Positions 1 to 7,422 of a DNA stretch of 33,114 nucleotides are shown here, piece by piece. The position numbers were made by a program, and so were the translations under genes. Position 1 is the first letter of the stretch. Every line of letters starts with the position of its first letter. The notes beneath the pieces were generated by a model. The model was not told the DNA's origin, did no database searches, and was given only the letters and a program-made list of their open reading frames with translations. The stretch is from Phycisphaerales bacterium (GTDB lineage: Bacteria; Planctomycetota; Phycisphaerae; Phycisphaerales; UBA1924). The stretch lies in the NCBI GenBank assembly GCA_022843545.1, contig JALHNL010000024.1, forward strand, positions 1,525 through 34,638, read 5' to 3'.

Positions 1-98
1 CGGGCAAGCGGATCGCGCGGCTGCGGATCACGGGGCCCAACCTTGAGGGCTGGCTCCTGGAAGCGGACGTGAAGCCCGAACCGGAGCCCAAGCCGTGA
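1..98 (+). CDS. C-terminal end of an unidentified protein (cut by window edge)
   Basis: An open frame runs from the window edge to a TGA at 96-98 and encodes about 31 residues ending in a charged, proline-rich tail (VKPEPEPKP). The stop overlaps the GTG start of tsaD in a GTGA junction, so the two genes are probably one translationally coupled unit. Too little is visible to name a family. It is called real because it is open to the edge, shares the GC-rich codon style of its neighbours and couples to tsaD. Confidence 0.6.
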   Translation, partial: GKRIARLRITGPNLEGWLLEADVKPEPEPKP

Positions 99-1159
99 CG
101 GCGCGCGACTTTGGCGAGGCCCTGGTGCTGGGGATCGAGACCAGCTGCGACGAGACCGCGGCGGCGGTGGTGCGCGGCGGTCGCGAGGCGCTGAGCAACG
201 TGATCGCCAGCCAGCACGACCTGCACGCGGAATACCGCGGCGTGGTGCCGGAGATCGCCAGCCGGGCGCACGCGGAGCGGATCACGCCGATCGTCAAGCG
301 TGCGCTGAGCGACGCGGGGGTGGGCTTGCCGGACATCGCGGCGGTGGCGGTGGGCAACCGCCCGGGGCTGATCGGGAGCCTGCTGGTGGGCGTGTCGGCG
401 GCGAAGGCGCTGGCGTGGTCCATGGGCAAGCCGGTGGTGGGGGTGGACCACGTGCAGTGCCATCTGATCGCGGGGCTGCTGCACCGGGCCGGTTCGAGCC
501 CGACGGCGGAGGCGGCGTTCCCCGCGCTGGGGCTGGTGGTGTCGGGCGGGCACACCAGTTTGTATCTCGTGCGCGAAGGGTTTGACCTGCAGCGGCTGGG
601 CGGCACGATCGACGACGCGATGGGCGAGGCGTACGACAAAGTGGCCGCGATGCTCAGCCTGCCCTTCCCGGGCGGGCCGGTGGTGGATCGGCTGGCGCGC
701 GGCGGGGATGACAGGCGCTTTGCGCTGCCCGTCAGCCGCGGCGGAGACAAGGACGCGCTGAACTTCTCGTTCAGCGGGCTGAAGACGGCGGTGCTGTACA
801 CGGTGCGCGGGGTGCCCGGGGCGCGCGAGGCCAAACCGCTGGAGATGAACGAGGCGAGCGTGGCGGACGTGTGCGCGTCGTTCCAGCGCGCCGCGTGTGA
901 AGCGGTGATCCGCAAACTCTCGCTTGCGCACGAGCGGAACCCGCAGTGCCGGGCGCTCTTCACCGGCGGCGGCGTGACCGCCAACTCGCGCCTGCGCGAG
1001 GAACTGCTCGCCTGGGGGCGGAAGCGCGGCGTGGACGTGCGGCTGCCCGCGATGGAGTTCTGCCTCGACAACGCGGCGATGGTGGCGGCGATGGGGCACG
1101 ACACGCTGGCGGCGCGCGGGTGGGCGGGCGATGCCCTGACGCTGACGGCGCGGGCTTGA
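95..1159 (+). CDS. tsaD: tRNA N6-adenosine threonylcarbamoyltransferase TsaD
   Basis: TsaD (Kae1/Gcp family, ASKHA fold) transfers the threonylcarbamoyl group onto A37 of ANN-decoding tRNAs, working in the cytoplasm with TsaB, TsaE and TsaC. The 354 residues match the usual length. Visible family motifs are GIETSCDETAAAVV near the N-terminus, the metal-binding HVQCH (His119, His123), SGGHTSL (150-156), the DDAMGEAYDKVA segment (173-184), FSGLKTA, the phosphate loop TGGGVTANSRL (290-300) and CLDNAAM, with Asp325 as the third metal ligand. All expected catalytic and binding residues are present. The start is GTG at 95, overlapping the stop of the upstream gene. No tsaB or tsaE lies in the window. 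Confidence 0.97.
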   Translation: MTARDFGEALVLGIETSCDETAAAVVRGGREALSNVIASQHDLHAEYRGVVPEIASRAHAERITPIVKRALSDAGVGLPDIAAVAVGNRPGLIGSLLVGVSAAKALAWSMGKPVVGVDHVQCHLIAGLLHRAGSSPTAEAAFPALGLVVSGGHTSLYLVREGFDLQRLGGTIDDAMGEAYDKVAAMLSLPFPGGPVVDRLARGGDDRRFALPVSRGGDKDALNFSFSGLKTAVLYTVRGVPGAREAKPLEMNEASVADVCASFQRAACEAVIRKLSLAHERNPQCRALFTGGGVTANSRLREELLAWGRKRGVDVRLPAMEFCLDNAAMVAAMGHDTLAARGWAGDALTLTARA

Positions 1160-1245
1160 GGGTGGGTGCGTGGTACGTGGTGCGTCGTGCGTGGTGCGGA
1201 GAAAGACCTGGTGCAAGTGGCGTGGTGCGGAGCCGCCCGTGGTCG
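1160..1245. repeat. Convergent intergenic spacer with GTGGTGC-type direct repeats
   Basis: The 86-base gap between the convergent tsaD and mqnD-like genes is made of degenerate GTGCGTGGT-type units. A 12-base unit (CGTGGTGCGGAG) occurs exactly at 1190-1201 and again at 1221-1232. No clear terminator hairpin with a T-tract is visible. The function is unknown; it could be a short dispersed repeat of this genome or simple low-complexity drift. Confidence 0.5.
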
Positions 1246-2142
1246 TTACGGCGCCAGCCAATCGATGGACCTTCCCAGCATGAGTTCGGCGGCGCGGGCT
1301 CCGTCCGGTCGGCAGTCGAGCGTGAGGTCGTTGACGTAATAGTCGATGTAGCGGTTCAGCTCCGCATCGCCCTTGAGGGGTGACCAGGTGCGGGCGTATT
1401 CGAGCGACTCGGCGCGGTGCTGCAGCGCGTAGCGGATCGACTCGTGAAGATGGCGGACGACGAGATCGAGCGTGCCGGGGATCAGCCGCTGATCCAGATC
1501 GCTGCGCACCGCGTTGGCCCCCAGCGGCATGGGCAGGCCGTAACGCTGGTTGAACCACACGCCCAGATCGGCCAGGGCCTTGAGGCCGTGATCCTGAAAG
1601 GTGAGCTGCGACTCGTGGATGAGCAGGCCCACGTCGCCCTCGCCCGAGGCGACCGCGGGAACGATCTGATCAAAGGGATTGACGACCACGCGCGTACGGC
1701 CGACGTCGATGAGGCGTGACAGGACGAGGAACGCGGACGTGTCAAGTCCCGGAACGATGATCGTGGGGGGCGATCCCAGAGTTTCGCCGCGCTCCAGCCC
1801 TTGCAGCGTGAGGTCATCGCGGCCTTGGCGGACGACAAGTTTGGGCCCCCAGCCGCGACCCATGGACGAGCCGCAGGTGGTGATGCGGTAGCGGTCGGCG
1901 ACGCGGGGGTAAGCGCCGTAGGAGATGGCGGTGATGTCGTGCTCGGCCTTCTCGATGGCGAGGCGGTTGAGAACCTGGATGTCCTCGGGCACCCCGATGA
2001 AGACGAACGGGCGGGTGTTCAGCACGGGCTCGGTGATGGGGCGGTGGGGCGGGCGCGGGTCGAGCTTGCCGGTGATGGGCCACCACATGAAGACGTCGTC
2101 GGCGTCGGCGGAGTGGGCGAGGGTGAGGGAGAAGCTGTCCAA
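1246..2142 (-). CDS. mqnD: MqnD-like menaquinone (futalosine pathway) enzyme
   Basis: The protein looks like 1,4-dihydroxy-6-naphthoate synthase (MqnD), which acts on cyclic de-hypoxanthinyl futalosine in the cytoplasm; the fold resembles a periplasmic binding protein. Seen in the 298 residues are an N-terminal LAHSADADDVFMWW segment equivalent to the family's substrate-binding start, SMGRGWGPKLV (94-104), a VNPFDQIVPAV stretch, and GLLIHESQLTF with His176 at the place of the catalytic histidine, followed by FNQRYGLPMPLGAN. The start is a TTG at 2142. A later ATG would remove the conserved N-terminus, and no earlier start exists in frame. MqnA and MqnD are related; MqnD fits better because of the IHE and GLPMPLG motifs. 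It follows purF and a small membrane protein gene on the same strand. Confidence 0.82.
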   Translation of the reverse strand: MDSFSLTLAHSADADDVFMWWPITGKLDPRPPHRPITEPVLNTRPFVFIGVPEDIQVLNRLAIEKAEHDITAISYGAYPRVADRYRITTCGSSMGRGWGPKLVVRQGRDDLTLQGLERGETLGSPPTIIVPGLDTSAFLVLSRLIDVGRTRVVVNPFDQIVPAVASGEGDVGLLIHESQLTFQDHGLKALADLGVWFNQRYGLPMPLGANAVRSDLDQRLIPGTLDLVVRHLHESIRYALQHRAESLEYARTWSPLKGDAELNRYIDYYVNDLTLDCRPDGARAAELMLGRSIDWLAP

Positions 2143-2182
2143 GGTGTCGAGGTCTCAAGGTGTCGGGGTGTCAGGATGAACG
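2143..2182 (-). repeat. Degenerate CGACACCTTGAGACCT repeat in the mqnD leader
   Basis: Read on the minus strand, the 40 bases before mqnD hold three copies of GACACC spaced by related bases. They leave little room for a normal ribosome binding site, which agrees with the weak TTG start of mqnD. The repeat may be a short mobile or slippage-derived unit; no function can be assigned. Confidence 0.35.
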
Positions 2183-2374
2183 CTACCGCAAGGCTCGCAC
2201 GACGTTCACCGACAATTGAGCGAGCGAAGCGAGAAGTCCGAGCACGATTATCCACGCCCAGATCGGAGCCGGCTTGGGGAGTCGCTTGCTTGCTCGCCAG
2301 ATGACCAAGGCCATGCCGATGGCACCGAGTGTCGCGATGCTGGAGAGAATCACGCTCGCCATCGCCCACGTCAC
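2183..2374 (-). CDS. Small two-helix membrane protein
   Basis: This encodes a protein of about 63 residues with two hydrophobic helices (roughly residues 4-27 and 36-56) separated by a basic loop, RASKRLPKP, so it is predicted to be a hairpin in the inner membrane with both ends on the same side. The start chosen is GTG at 2374, because an AGGGAG sequence lies 7 bases upstream; another GTG at 2380 is too close to that site. The ribosome binding site overlaps the purF stop codon at 2386-2388, which suggests coupling to purF. I recognise no family. The hydrophobic pattern and the well-placed ribosome binding site argue that it is a real gene rather than a chance frame. Confidence 0.55.
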   Translation of the reverse strand: MTWAMASVILSSIATLGAIGMALVIWRASKRLPKPAPIWAWIIVLGLLASLAQLSVNVVRALR

Positions 2375-2385
2375 GACCACGCTCC

Positions 2386-3918
2386 CTAGAACATCTTCAT
2401 CTGCGAACTGATCGTCTCGTCGGTGGTGGGATGGTCCACGTCGATGCGGTAGTCGCCGCTGTAGCAGGCGGTGCAGTAGTGCTTGGGGCTGCGGATCATG
2501 ACTCCCAGAAGCCCTTCGAGCGACAAATAGGCCAGCGAGTCGACGCCCAGGAACTGGCGGATCTGCTCGACGGTTCGCCCGGAGGCGATGAGTTGGTCGC
2601 GGGTGGCGAAGTCGACGCCGAAGAAGCAGGGGTGGCGGATGGGCGGGCAGGAGATGCGGAGGTGGATCTCCTTGGCGCCGGCGGCGCGGATCTGCTCGAT
2701 CTTGGCCTTGGTGGTCGTGCCGCGGACGATGGAGTCGTCGACGATGACCAGGCGCTTGCCGCGGACGATGTCGGAGATGACGTTGAGCTTGAGGCGGACG
2801 GCGCTCATCCGCTGGGCCTGGGTGGGCTTGATGAATGTGCGGCCCACGTAGCGGTTGGGGACGATGCCCTCGCGGTAGGGGATGCCCGAGGCGCGGGCGT
2901 AGCCGATGCCCGCGCTGCGGCCCGAGTCGGGCATGGGCAGCACGTAGTCGGCCTGGACGGGGGATTCCTTCGCGAGCACCTCGCCCATGACCTCGCGGGC
3001 GACCTGCACGTTCTGCCCGAAGACCGTGCTGGCGGGGCTGGCGAAATACACATGCTCAAAGACGCAGTGGGCCGCGACCTCGGCGGGGTCGGCGAAGCGG
3101 CGCGAGGAGACCCCCGCGGCGGAGAGCGTGACGATCTCGCCCGGCTCCACCTCGCGGTCAAAGGTGGCGCCGACGACGTCGAGCGCGATGGTCTCGCTGG
3201 CGACGACGGCCCGCCCGTCGGGGAGCGTGCCCAGCACGAGCGGTCGCCATCCCCAGGGGTCGCGGGCGGCCTCGATGCGATCCGGGAAGAGCAGGAGCAG
3301 CGAGAACGCGCCCTGAAGATGGCGGAGCGTCGCGGCGACGGGGTCGGGCGACTGCTGCTGCTCGGGCGAGGCGAGCAGGTGGACGATGACCTCGGTGTCG
3401 CTGGTGGTGTGGAAGAGGTGCCCGCGGCGCTCGAACATGAGCTTGAGCGCGTCGGCGTTCACCAGGTTGCCGTTGTGGGCGATGGCCACCTGCCCGCCCA
3501 CGTACGACTCCAGCAGCGGCTGGGCGTTGCAGGCCAGCGAACCGCCGGCGGTGGAGTAGCGGTTGTGGGCGATGGCCCCGGCGGCGATGATGCCGGCGGA
3601 GTCGCCATTCTGGCCGATGTGAACGGGCGCGCCGGCGGAGGCGTGAAGGTTGAGGCGGGAGAGCGTGGGCTCGTCGAAGATCTCGGGGACCAGGCCCTGG
3701 GCGGTGTGGGCGATGATCCGGCGGCCCGAGGAGACGGCGATGCCCGCGGCTTCCTGCCCGCGGTGCTGCTGGGCGTAGAGCCCCAGATAGCACAGGCTGG
3801 CGACCGGGGCGGAGGGGTCATGCCCCCAGACGCCGAAGACGCCGCACTTCTCGCGGGGGTTGTCCGCGGGCTGGGCGTGGGCGGGGGAGGACGTCAGGAT
3901 CGGCAGGCGGATCGCCAC
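2386..3918 (-). CDS. purF: Amidophosphoribosyltransferase PurF
   Basis: PurF makes 5-phosphoribosylamine from PRPP and glutamine, the first committed step of purine synthesis. With the GTG start at 3918 the protein has 510 residues. Residues 1-24 are a propeptide, and Cys25 (KCGVFGVWG) becomes the N-terminal nucleophile after processing. The glutaminase half contains AHNRYST and AHNGNL; the phosphoribosyltransferase half contains PMPDSGRSA and the PRPP loop VIVDDSIVRGTTT (391-403). Cys285, Cys431 and the CTAC pair Cys482/Cys485 match the Fe-S cluster ligands of the Bacillus-type enzyme. The frame stays open upstream to 4200, but that part is arginine/histidine-rich, runs past the divergent gene's start and is not conserved-looking. 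The gene is followed closely by a small membrane protein and mqnD. Confidence 0.96.
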   Translation of the reverse strand: MAIRLPILTSSPAHAQPADNPREKCGVFGVWGHDPSAPVASLCYLGLYAQQHRGQEAAGIAVSSGRRIIAHTAQGLVPEIFDEPTLSRLNLHASAGAPVHIGQNGDSAGIIAAGAIAHNRYSTAGGSLACNAQPLLESYVGGQVAIAHNGNLVNADALKLMFERRGHLFHTTSDTEVIVHLLASPEQQQSPDPVAATLRHLQGAFSLLLLFPDRIEAARDPWGWRPLVLGTLPDGRAVVASETIALDVVGATFDREVEPGEIVTLSAAGVSSRRFADPAEVAAHCVFEHVYFASPASTVFGQNVQVAREVMGEVLAKESPVQADYVLPMPDSGRSAGIGYARASGIPYREGIVPNRYVGRTFIKPTQAQRMSAVRLKLNVISDIVRGKRLVIVDDSIVRGTTTKAKIEQIRAAGAKEIHLRISCPPIRHPCFFGVDFATRDQLIASGRTVEQIRQFLGVDSLAYLSLEGLLGVMIRSPKHYCTACYSGDYRIDVDHPTTDETISSQMKMF

Positions 3919-4054
3919 GAGGGGATGGTAGTGGCACGCGGGCGAGTTTGCCCGGGGCGAGGCCGGGTGGATTGTGAAGAACTTCGCACGGTGGGAACTG
4001 GAGCGACTGGGTAGACTGGCGTCGGCCGCCCTTGGGCGAGCGAGGAGTGTGCAC

Positions 4055-6412
4055 ATGCGCAGCATGGTGATGGCGTTCGTGGTGTTGGCGATGGTCTTGG
4101 TGGCGGGGCGGTCGTCCGCCGGGTGGCACGGGCTTGCGCCCGAGGGCGCCGCGGCGACCAAGACGGCGTCGAGCGCCGACAAACTGATCGGGACGTTCAA
4201 GGGTCAGCACGGCGGCGAGCCCATCCGCATCGTGATCCGGGCCGCGGCGGGGGGCGGATACGAAGGGCTGATCGAGGCCAGCGACGAGCGGTTCACCTAC
4301 GCCGCGACGGCCACCAGCGGGCTGGCGGGCAAGGGGATGAAGGGGAAGGCCAAGGAGCAGGGCGGGGGCGAGACCTTTGACTTCACCGCTTCGCTCAAGG
4401 GCGACGACCTCATCCTGGATGACGGCAGCACCAAGATCACGCTGAATCGCGCGGCGGACGACGCGCCCGCCCCCGCGGGCATGGACAACTTGGCCGGCGA
4501 GTGGACCGCGAAGGTTGACTTTGACTCGGTGACCATGTCGCTGGTGCGCGAAGGTGAGGGGTACACGGGCACGGTGAAGGCGCAGGGGCGGGACATCCCG
4601 GTCCGACTGACGGTGAAGGACGGGCGCATCAGCGGACGGGCCGAGCCGCCCGGAGAAAAGGCTGAAGACATCCAAGGGATGATCGAGGGTGAAAGGATCG
4701 TGTTTTTGGAGAAAGGCGAGCGGATCGTGTTCTCGCGGCCCGGGGCGAAAGACGCGCTGGCGGACCTGGCCGGGCGCTGGGTCGGCACGATCGACACGCA
4801 GCGCATCCCGATGACCTTGACCGCCGAGGGTGAGGCCTTCACGGGGGAGATGACGGTCGAGGACACGGCGTACATCGTGACGCTGCGTCGCGAGGGTGAG
4901 AAACTGGTGGGTACGGCGAAGTCGAAGGACGGCGACCACACCGAGGACCTGACCGCAAGGGTCGTCGACGGCAAACTGATCATCAGCGCCGACGGCGAAG
5001 ACGTGGTCTTCACGCGAGCGGGCGATGGGCTGGGCGAGATCACGCTGGGTACGGGCGTGAAGCTGGTGCTGCCCGAGGGCTGGAACGCCACGATCGGCGA
5101 ACGCTTCACGACGGTGAAGCCGATCGAGGGCGAGGGAGACGTGTTTGTCCTGTTGCACTCGGCGAAGCTCGAGGGGCGGACGCACGCCGACTTCGCGAAG
5201 GCGTTCGTGGATCTAGGCGCGGTGTTCTTCCTGAAGCCTACTGAGAAGGAACTCGATCTGGCCGGGCCGATGACCAAGGTCCCGATGCAGGGCGAGCGCA
5301 AGGACGGGACCAAGCTCGTGGGCTTCGCGGGGATCGAAACGCGCGGGGACATCGCCTTGGGCGCGATCATCGCGGGCAAGAACGAGGACGTGGAGAAGTC
5401 CCTTGAAAAGGCCGAGGCGATGATGAAGTCGGTGCGGTGGCCGGGCGAGCCGTCGCTGAAGATCGAGATCGAACCCCAGGACCCGGGACAGAAGGTGATG
5501 CCCGACGCGCCCGCGCCCGCCGGAGTGGCGCCGATGCCCGTCGAGCCGGGATGGAAGCGGATCGGACGCGGGAACGAACTGGAACTCGCGGCCCCGCCCG
5601 ACTGGGAGATGGGCGAGGACGGCGAGGTGTTGACGCTCGCTCCGCCCGGCGAGGAGGAGACTCTCGTCGTCATGATCGGGTCCGACTCGGCGGAAGGCAT
5701 CACGGACCTTCTCGGGGCGGAAGCGCGGCGACGGCTCACCGAAGCGGCCGAGACCGTTGAGGTGGACCCCAAACTCGCGGGCGAGCCCCGCACGCTCACC
5801 GTGGCGAACAACCCCGCGGCCATCTACACGTTCGACACCAAGCCGGAGATGGAGGACGAAGCGCCGGCGCGGGTGGTGTTCTATGTGCTCCTGGCGGGCG
5901 GGCGCGTGCACACGCTGGCGGGGCACGGCGACAAGAACGATGTGATGAAGCACACGCGAACGCTGGAGAAGATCTTCATGTCGTTCAAGCCCAAGGGCGG
6001 GTCGGCGCCCAGCGGCGCGGGGGGCGCGGCCCGGTCCGGCGGCGGCGAAGCGCCGATGGGCGGAGGCGGGGCCGGCGCCGCCATGAGCGGCTCGGTTGAT
6101 CGCCGACTGGTGGGCACCTGGCGTCACACCCGGCACTCGGGCACGAACACCACGAGCAGCACGGTCGAGACCACGGTGGTCCTCAGCGCCGACGGCACAT
6201 TCACCGCGCAGTCGGTCACCATGACCTCCACCCAGATGGGCATGAGCAACACCCCCGGCGAGAAGCTGTCGGGACGATGGAAGACGGCGGGCGGGAAGCT
6301 CACCATGACCTACGACAACGGCGAGGCGGAGACCGTGCCGTATCGACCGCTGGGCGGGGCCGTGGAGACGGGCGAGGGGGACGAGGTCATGGTGTGGGAG
6401 GCGGTGAAGTAG
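4055..6412 (+). CDS. Secreted modular protein with three repeated beta domains
   Basis: This exported protein of 785 residues has no function I recognise. Start ATG 4055 is preceded by GAGGAG with 7-base spacing and begins a clear signal peptide (MRSMVMAFVVLAMVLVAG, cleavage near SSA-GW at 22-23). Three similar domains of about 85 residues follow (about 43-132, 145-229, 236-321). Each opens with an L-(I/A)-G-x-(F/W) motif and alternates short beta strands with G-E-x-Y/F-T/E-G turns. Next come two segments beginning with a conserved 'LPEGW' or 'APPDW' phrase (about 327-462 and 499-647), like PsbP/DUF1795-type domains. A Gly/Ala/Ser linker (649-680) leads to a C-terminal LVGTWRH domain (684-785) resembling lipocalin-type small beta barrels. 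It is transcribed away from purF and ends against the channel gene. A lipid or ligand carrier role is only a guess. Confidence 0.85.
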   Translation: MRSMVMAFVVLAMVLVAGRSSAGWHGLAPEGAAATKTASSADKLIGTFKGQHGGEPIRIVIRAAAGGGYEGLIEASDERFTYAATATSGLAGKGMKGKAKEQGGGETFDFTASLKGDDLILDDGSTKITLNRAADDAPAPAGMDNLAGEWTAKVDFDSVTMSLVREGEGYTGTVKAQGRDIPVRLTVKDGRISGRAEPPGEKAEDIQGMIEGERIVFLEKGERIVFSRPGAKDALADLAGRWVGTIDTQRIPMTLTAEGEAFTGEMTVEDTAYIVTLRREGEKLVGTAKSKDGDHTEDLTARVVDGKLIISADGEDVVFTRAGDGLGEITLGTGVKLVLPEGWNATIGERFTTVKPIEGEGDVFVLLHSAKLEGRTHADFAKAFVDLGAVFFLKPTEKELDLAGPMTKVPMQGERKDGTKLVGFAGIETRGDIALGAIIAGKNEDVEKSLEKAEAMMKSVRWPGEPSLKIEIEPQDPGQKVMPDAPAPAGVAPMPVEPGWKRIGRGNELELAAPPDWEMGEDGEVLTLAPPGEEETLVVMIGSDSAEGITDLLGAEARRRLTEAAETVEVDPKLAGEPRTLTVANNPAAIYTFDTKPEMEDEAPARVVFYVLLAGGRVHTLAGHGDKNDVMKHTRTLEKIFMSFKPKGGSAPSGAGGAARSGGGEAPMGGGGAGAAMSGSVDRRLVGTWRHTRHSGTNTTSSTVETTVVLSADGTFTAQSVTMTSTQMGMSNTPGEKLSGRWKTAGGKLTMTYDNGEAETVPYRPLGGAVETGEGDEVMVWEAVK

Positions 6413-6421
6413 GTTGAGGGG

Positions 6422-6448
6422 CGGATGTCACGCCCGCGTGATCATCCG
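6422..6448. terminator. Hairpin between convergent genes, probable bidirectional terminator
   Basis: CGGATG-TCACGC, a CC loop, GCGTGA, one bulged T and CATCCG form a 12-base-pair stem with a single bulge. It lies at the junction of the convergent genes ending at 6412 and 6442 and covers the stop codon of the channel gene. There is no good T-tract on either side, so termination by this hairpin is inferred from position and strength only. Confidence 0.5.
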
Positions 6449-7257
6449 TTGCGTCCCATCGCGTCCCGGGCCTTCAGAATCTGCTGCAGTTCATCCACCA
6501 GTTGCTTGAGGCGCTGCTCCGAGATGTCGAGCTTGGTGCGCTTGGCGCGCTCGATGTCCTGCACTTCCTGGTAGTTGTTGATGATCGCGCCCACGACCAG
6601 GTTGATCAGGATGAACGTGCCGATGAGGATCCACATCACGTAAAACGCGGTGACGAAGAGTTGTGTGGACTGGACCTTCTCCTGGGCCTCGTAGCGCAAC
6701 TGCGTCCAGTCGTCGCCCGTGAGCACCCGGAAGAGTGTGAAGAGGCTCTCGTGCAGCGTGGCGTACTCGGTCTGGTAGGCCCCGAAGAGCTTCTGCCCGA
6801 TGATGCCGAAGACGTAGAAGCCGATGACGGCGAGCAGGCCGATCCACTTCATCGAGACGATGGACCGCCCCAGCACGTTCACGATCAGTCGCAGTTCGGG
6901 AATGGTGCGGACCAGTCGGAGCACCCGAAGCACGCGGAGAATCCGCAGCACGGGCACCACGGGGCCCAGGTCGCCCAGCGCTCTCTCAGGCACCAGGGCC
7001 GCGACGATGATGACCAGGTCGAAGATGTTCCAGCCGTCGCTGAAGAAGGCGCGGGTGCTCTCGCGCGCCATGAACTTCACGACGATCTCGACGATGAAGA
7101 GCACCACGCAGGCCATGAGCAGCCCGTCCACCCACCGCTGCCCGGGCGTGCCCGGAGACACATAGGTGTCGACGCCCAGCAGCACCGCGCTGATCAGGAT
7201 GACCATGAAGGCCGAGGCGTTGAACCAGATGCTGTCGGCGAGGGCACGGATCTTCAT
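6442..7257 (-). CDS. Single-domain voltage-gated cation channel (BacNav/BacCav type)
   Basis: A 271-residue inner-membrane channel subunit that should assemble as a tetramer. Start ATG 7257 has GGAG 7 bases upstream; the longer upstream frame is Arg/Pro-rich and rejected. Helices S1 to S3 lie near 13-30, 42-63 and 76-92. S4 holds five arginines every third residue (Arg105, 108, 111, 114, 117), the classic voltage sensor. S5 is about 136-157, and the pore turret and filter read FTLFRVLTGDDW (173-184). S6 is about 200-226, followed by a heptad-rich tail (about 235-263) like the C-terminal coiled-coil bundle of bacterial sodium channels. Sodium-type filters read TLESW. Here TGDDW resembles calcium-selective filters, so calcium conduction is inferred. 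No partner genes are obvious. Confidence 0.92.
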   Translation of the reverse strand: MKIRALADSIWFNASAFMVILISAVLLGVDTYVSPGTPGQRWVDGLLMACVVLFIVEIVVKFMARESTRAFFSDGWNIFDLVIIVAALVPERALGDLGPVVPVLRILRVLRVLRLVRTIPELRLIVNVLGRSIVSMKWIGLLAVIGFYVFGIIGQKLFGAYQTEYATLHESLFTLFRVLTGDDWTQLRYEAQEKVQSTQLFVTAFYVMWILIGTFILINLVVGAIINNYQEVQDIERAKRTKLDISEQRLKQLVDELQQILKARDAMGRNG

Positions 7258-7422
7258 GGCGGAACTCCGGGTTCGCCCACCCGCCGATCGGGAAAGGTCG
7301 GCGGGGGGCGAGGGGTGCAAAGCAAATACCGCGCGAAGGCTCGGGGCAACCCCTGAAGGGCGAAGGCCCGCGGGCCGATACCCAAACCATGGGCCGCGCC
7401 GCGGCCTCTCGGAGGGTCCCGC

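Noticed and set aside
2329-4014. Plus-strand open frame of 561 codons opposite purF
   Set aside because: It is antisense to purF, is dominated by Asp/Gly/Val/Ala/Arg as expected from GC-rich complement, and has no motif.
3974-4054. Earlier ATG (3974) for the secreted modular protein
   Set aside because: It lacks a ribosome binding site and would bury the signal peptide 27 residues inside; ATG 4055 has GAGGAG and starts the signal peptide.
3919-4200. N-terminal extension of purF by about 94 residues
   Set aside because: It would overlap the divergent secreted-protein start and its ribosome binding site. PurF needs only a short propeptide before Cys, which the GTG at 3918 supplies.
3818-5185. 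Minus-strand open frame of 455 codons across the purF/secreted-protein boundary
   Set aside because: It overlaps two well-supported genes and has the Arg/His-rich composition of an antisense frame.
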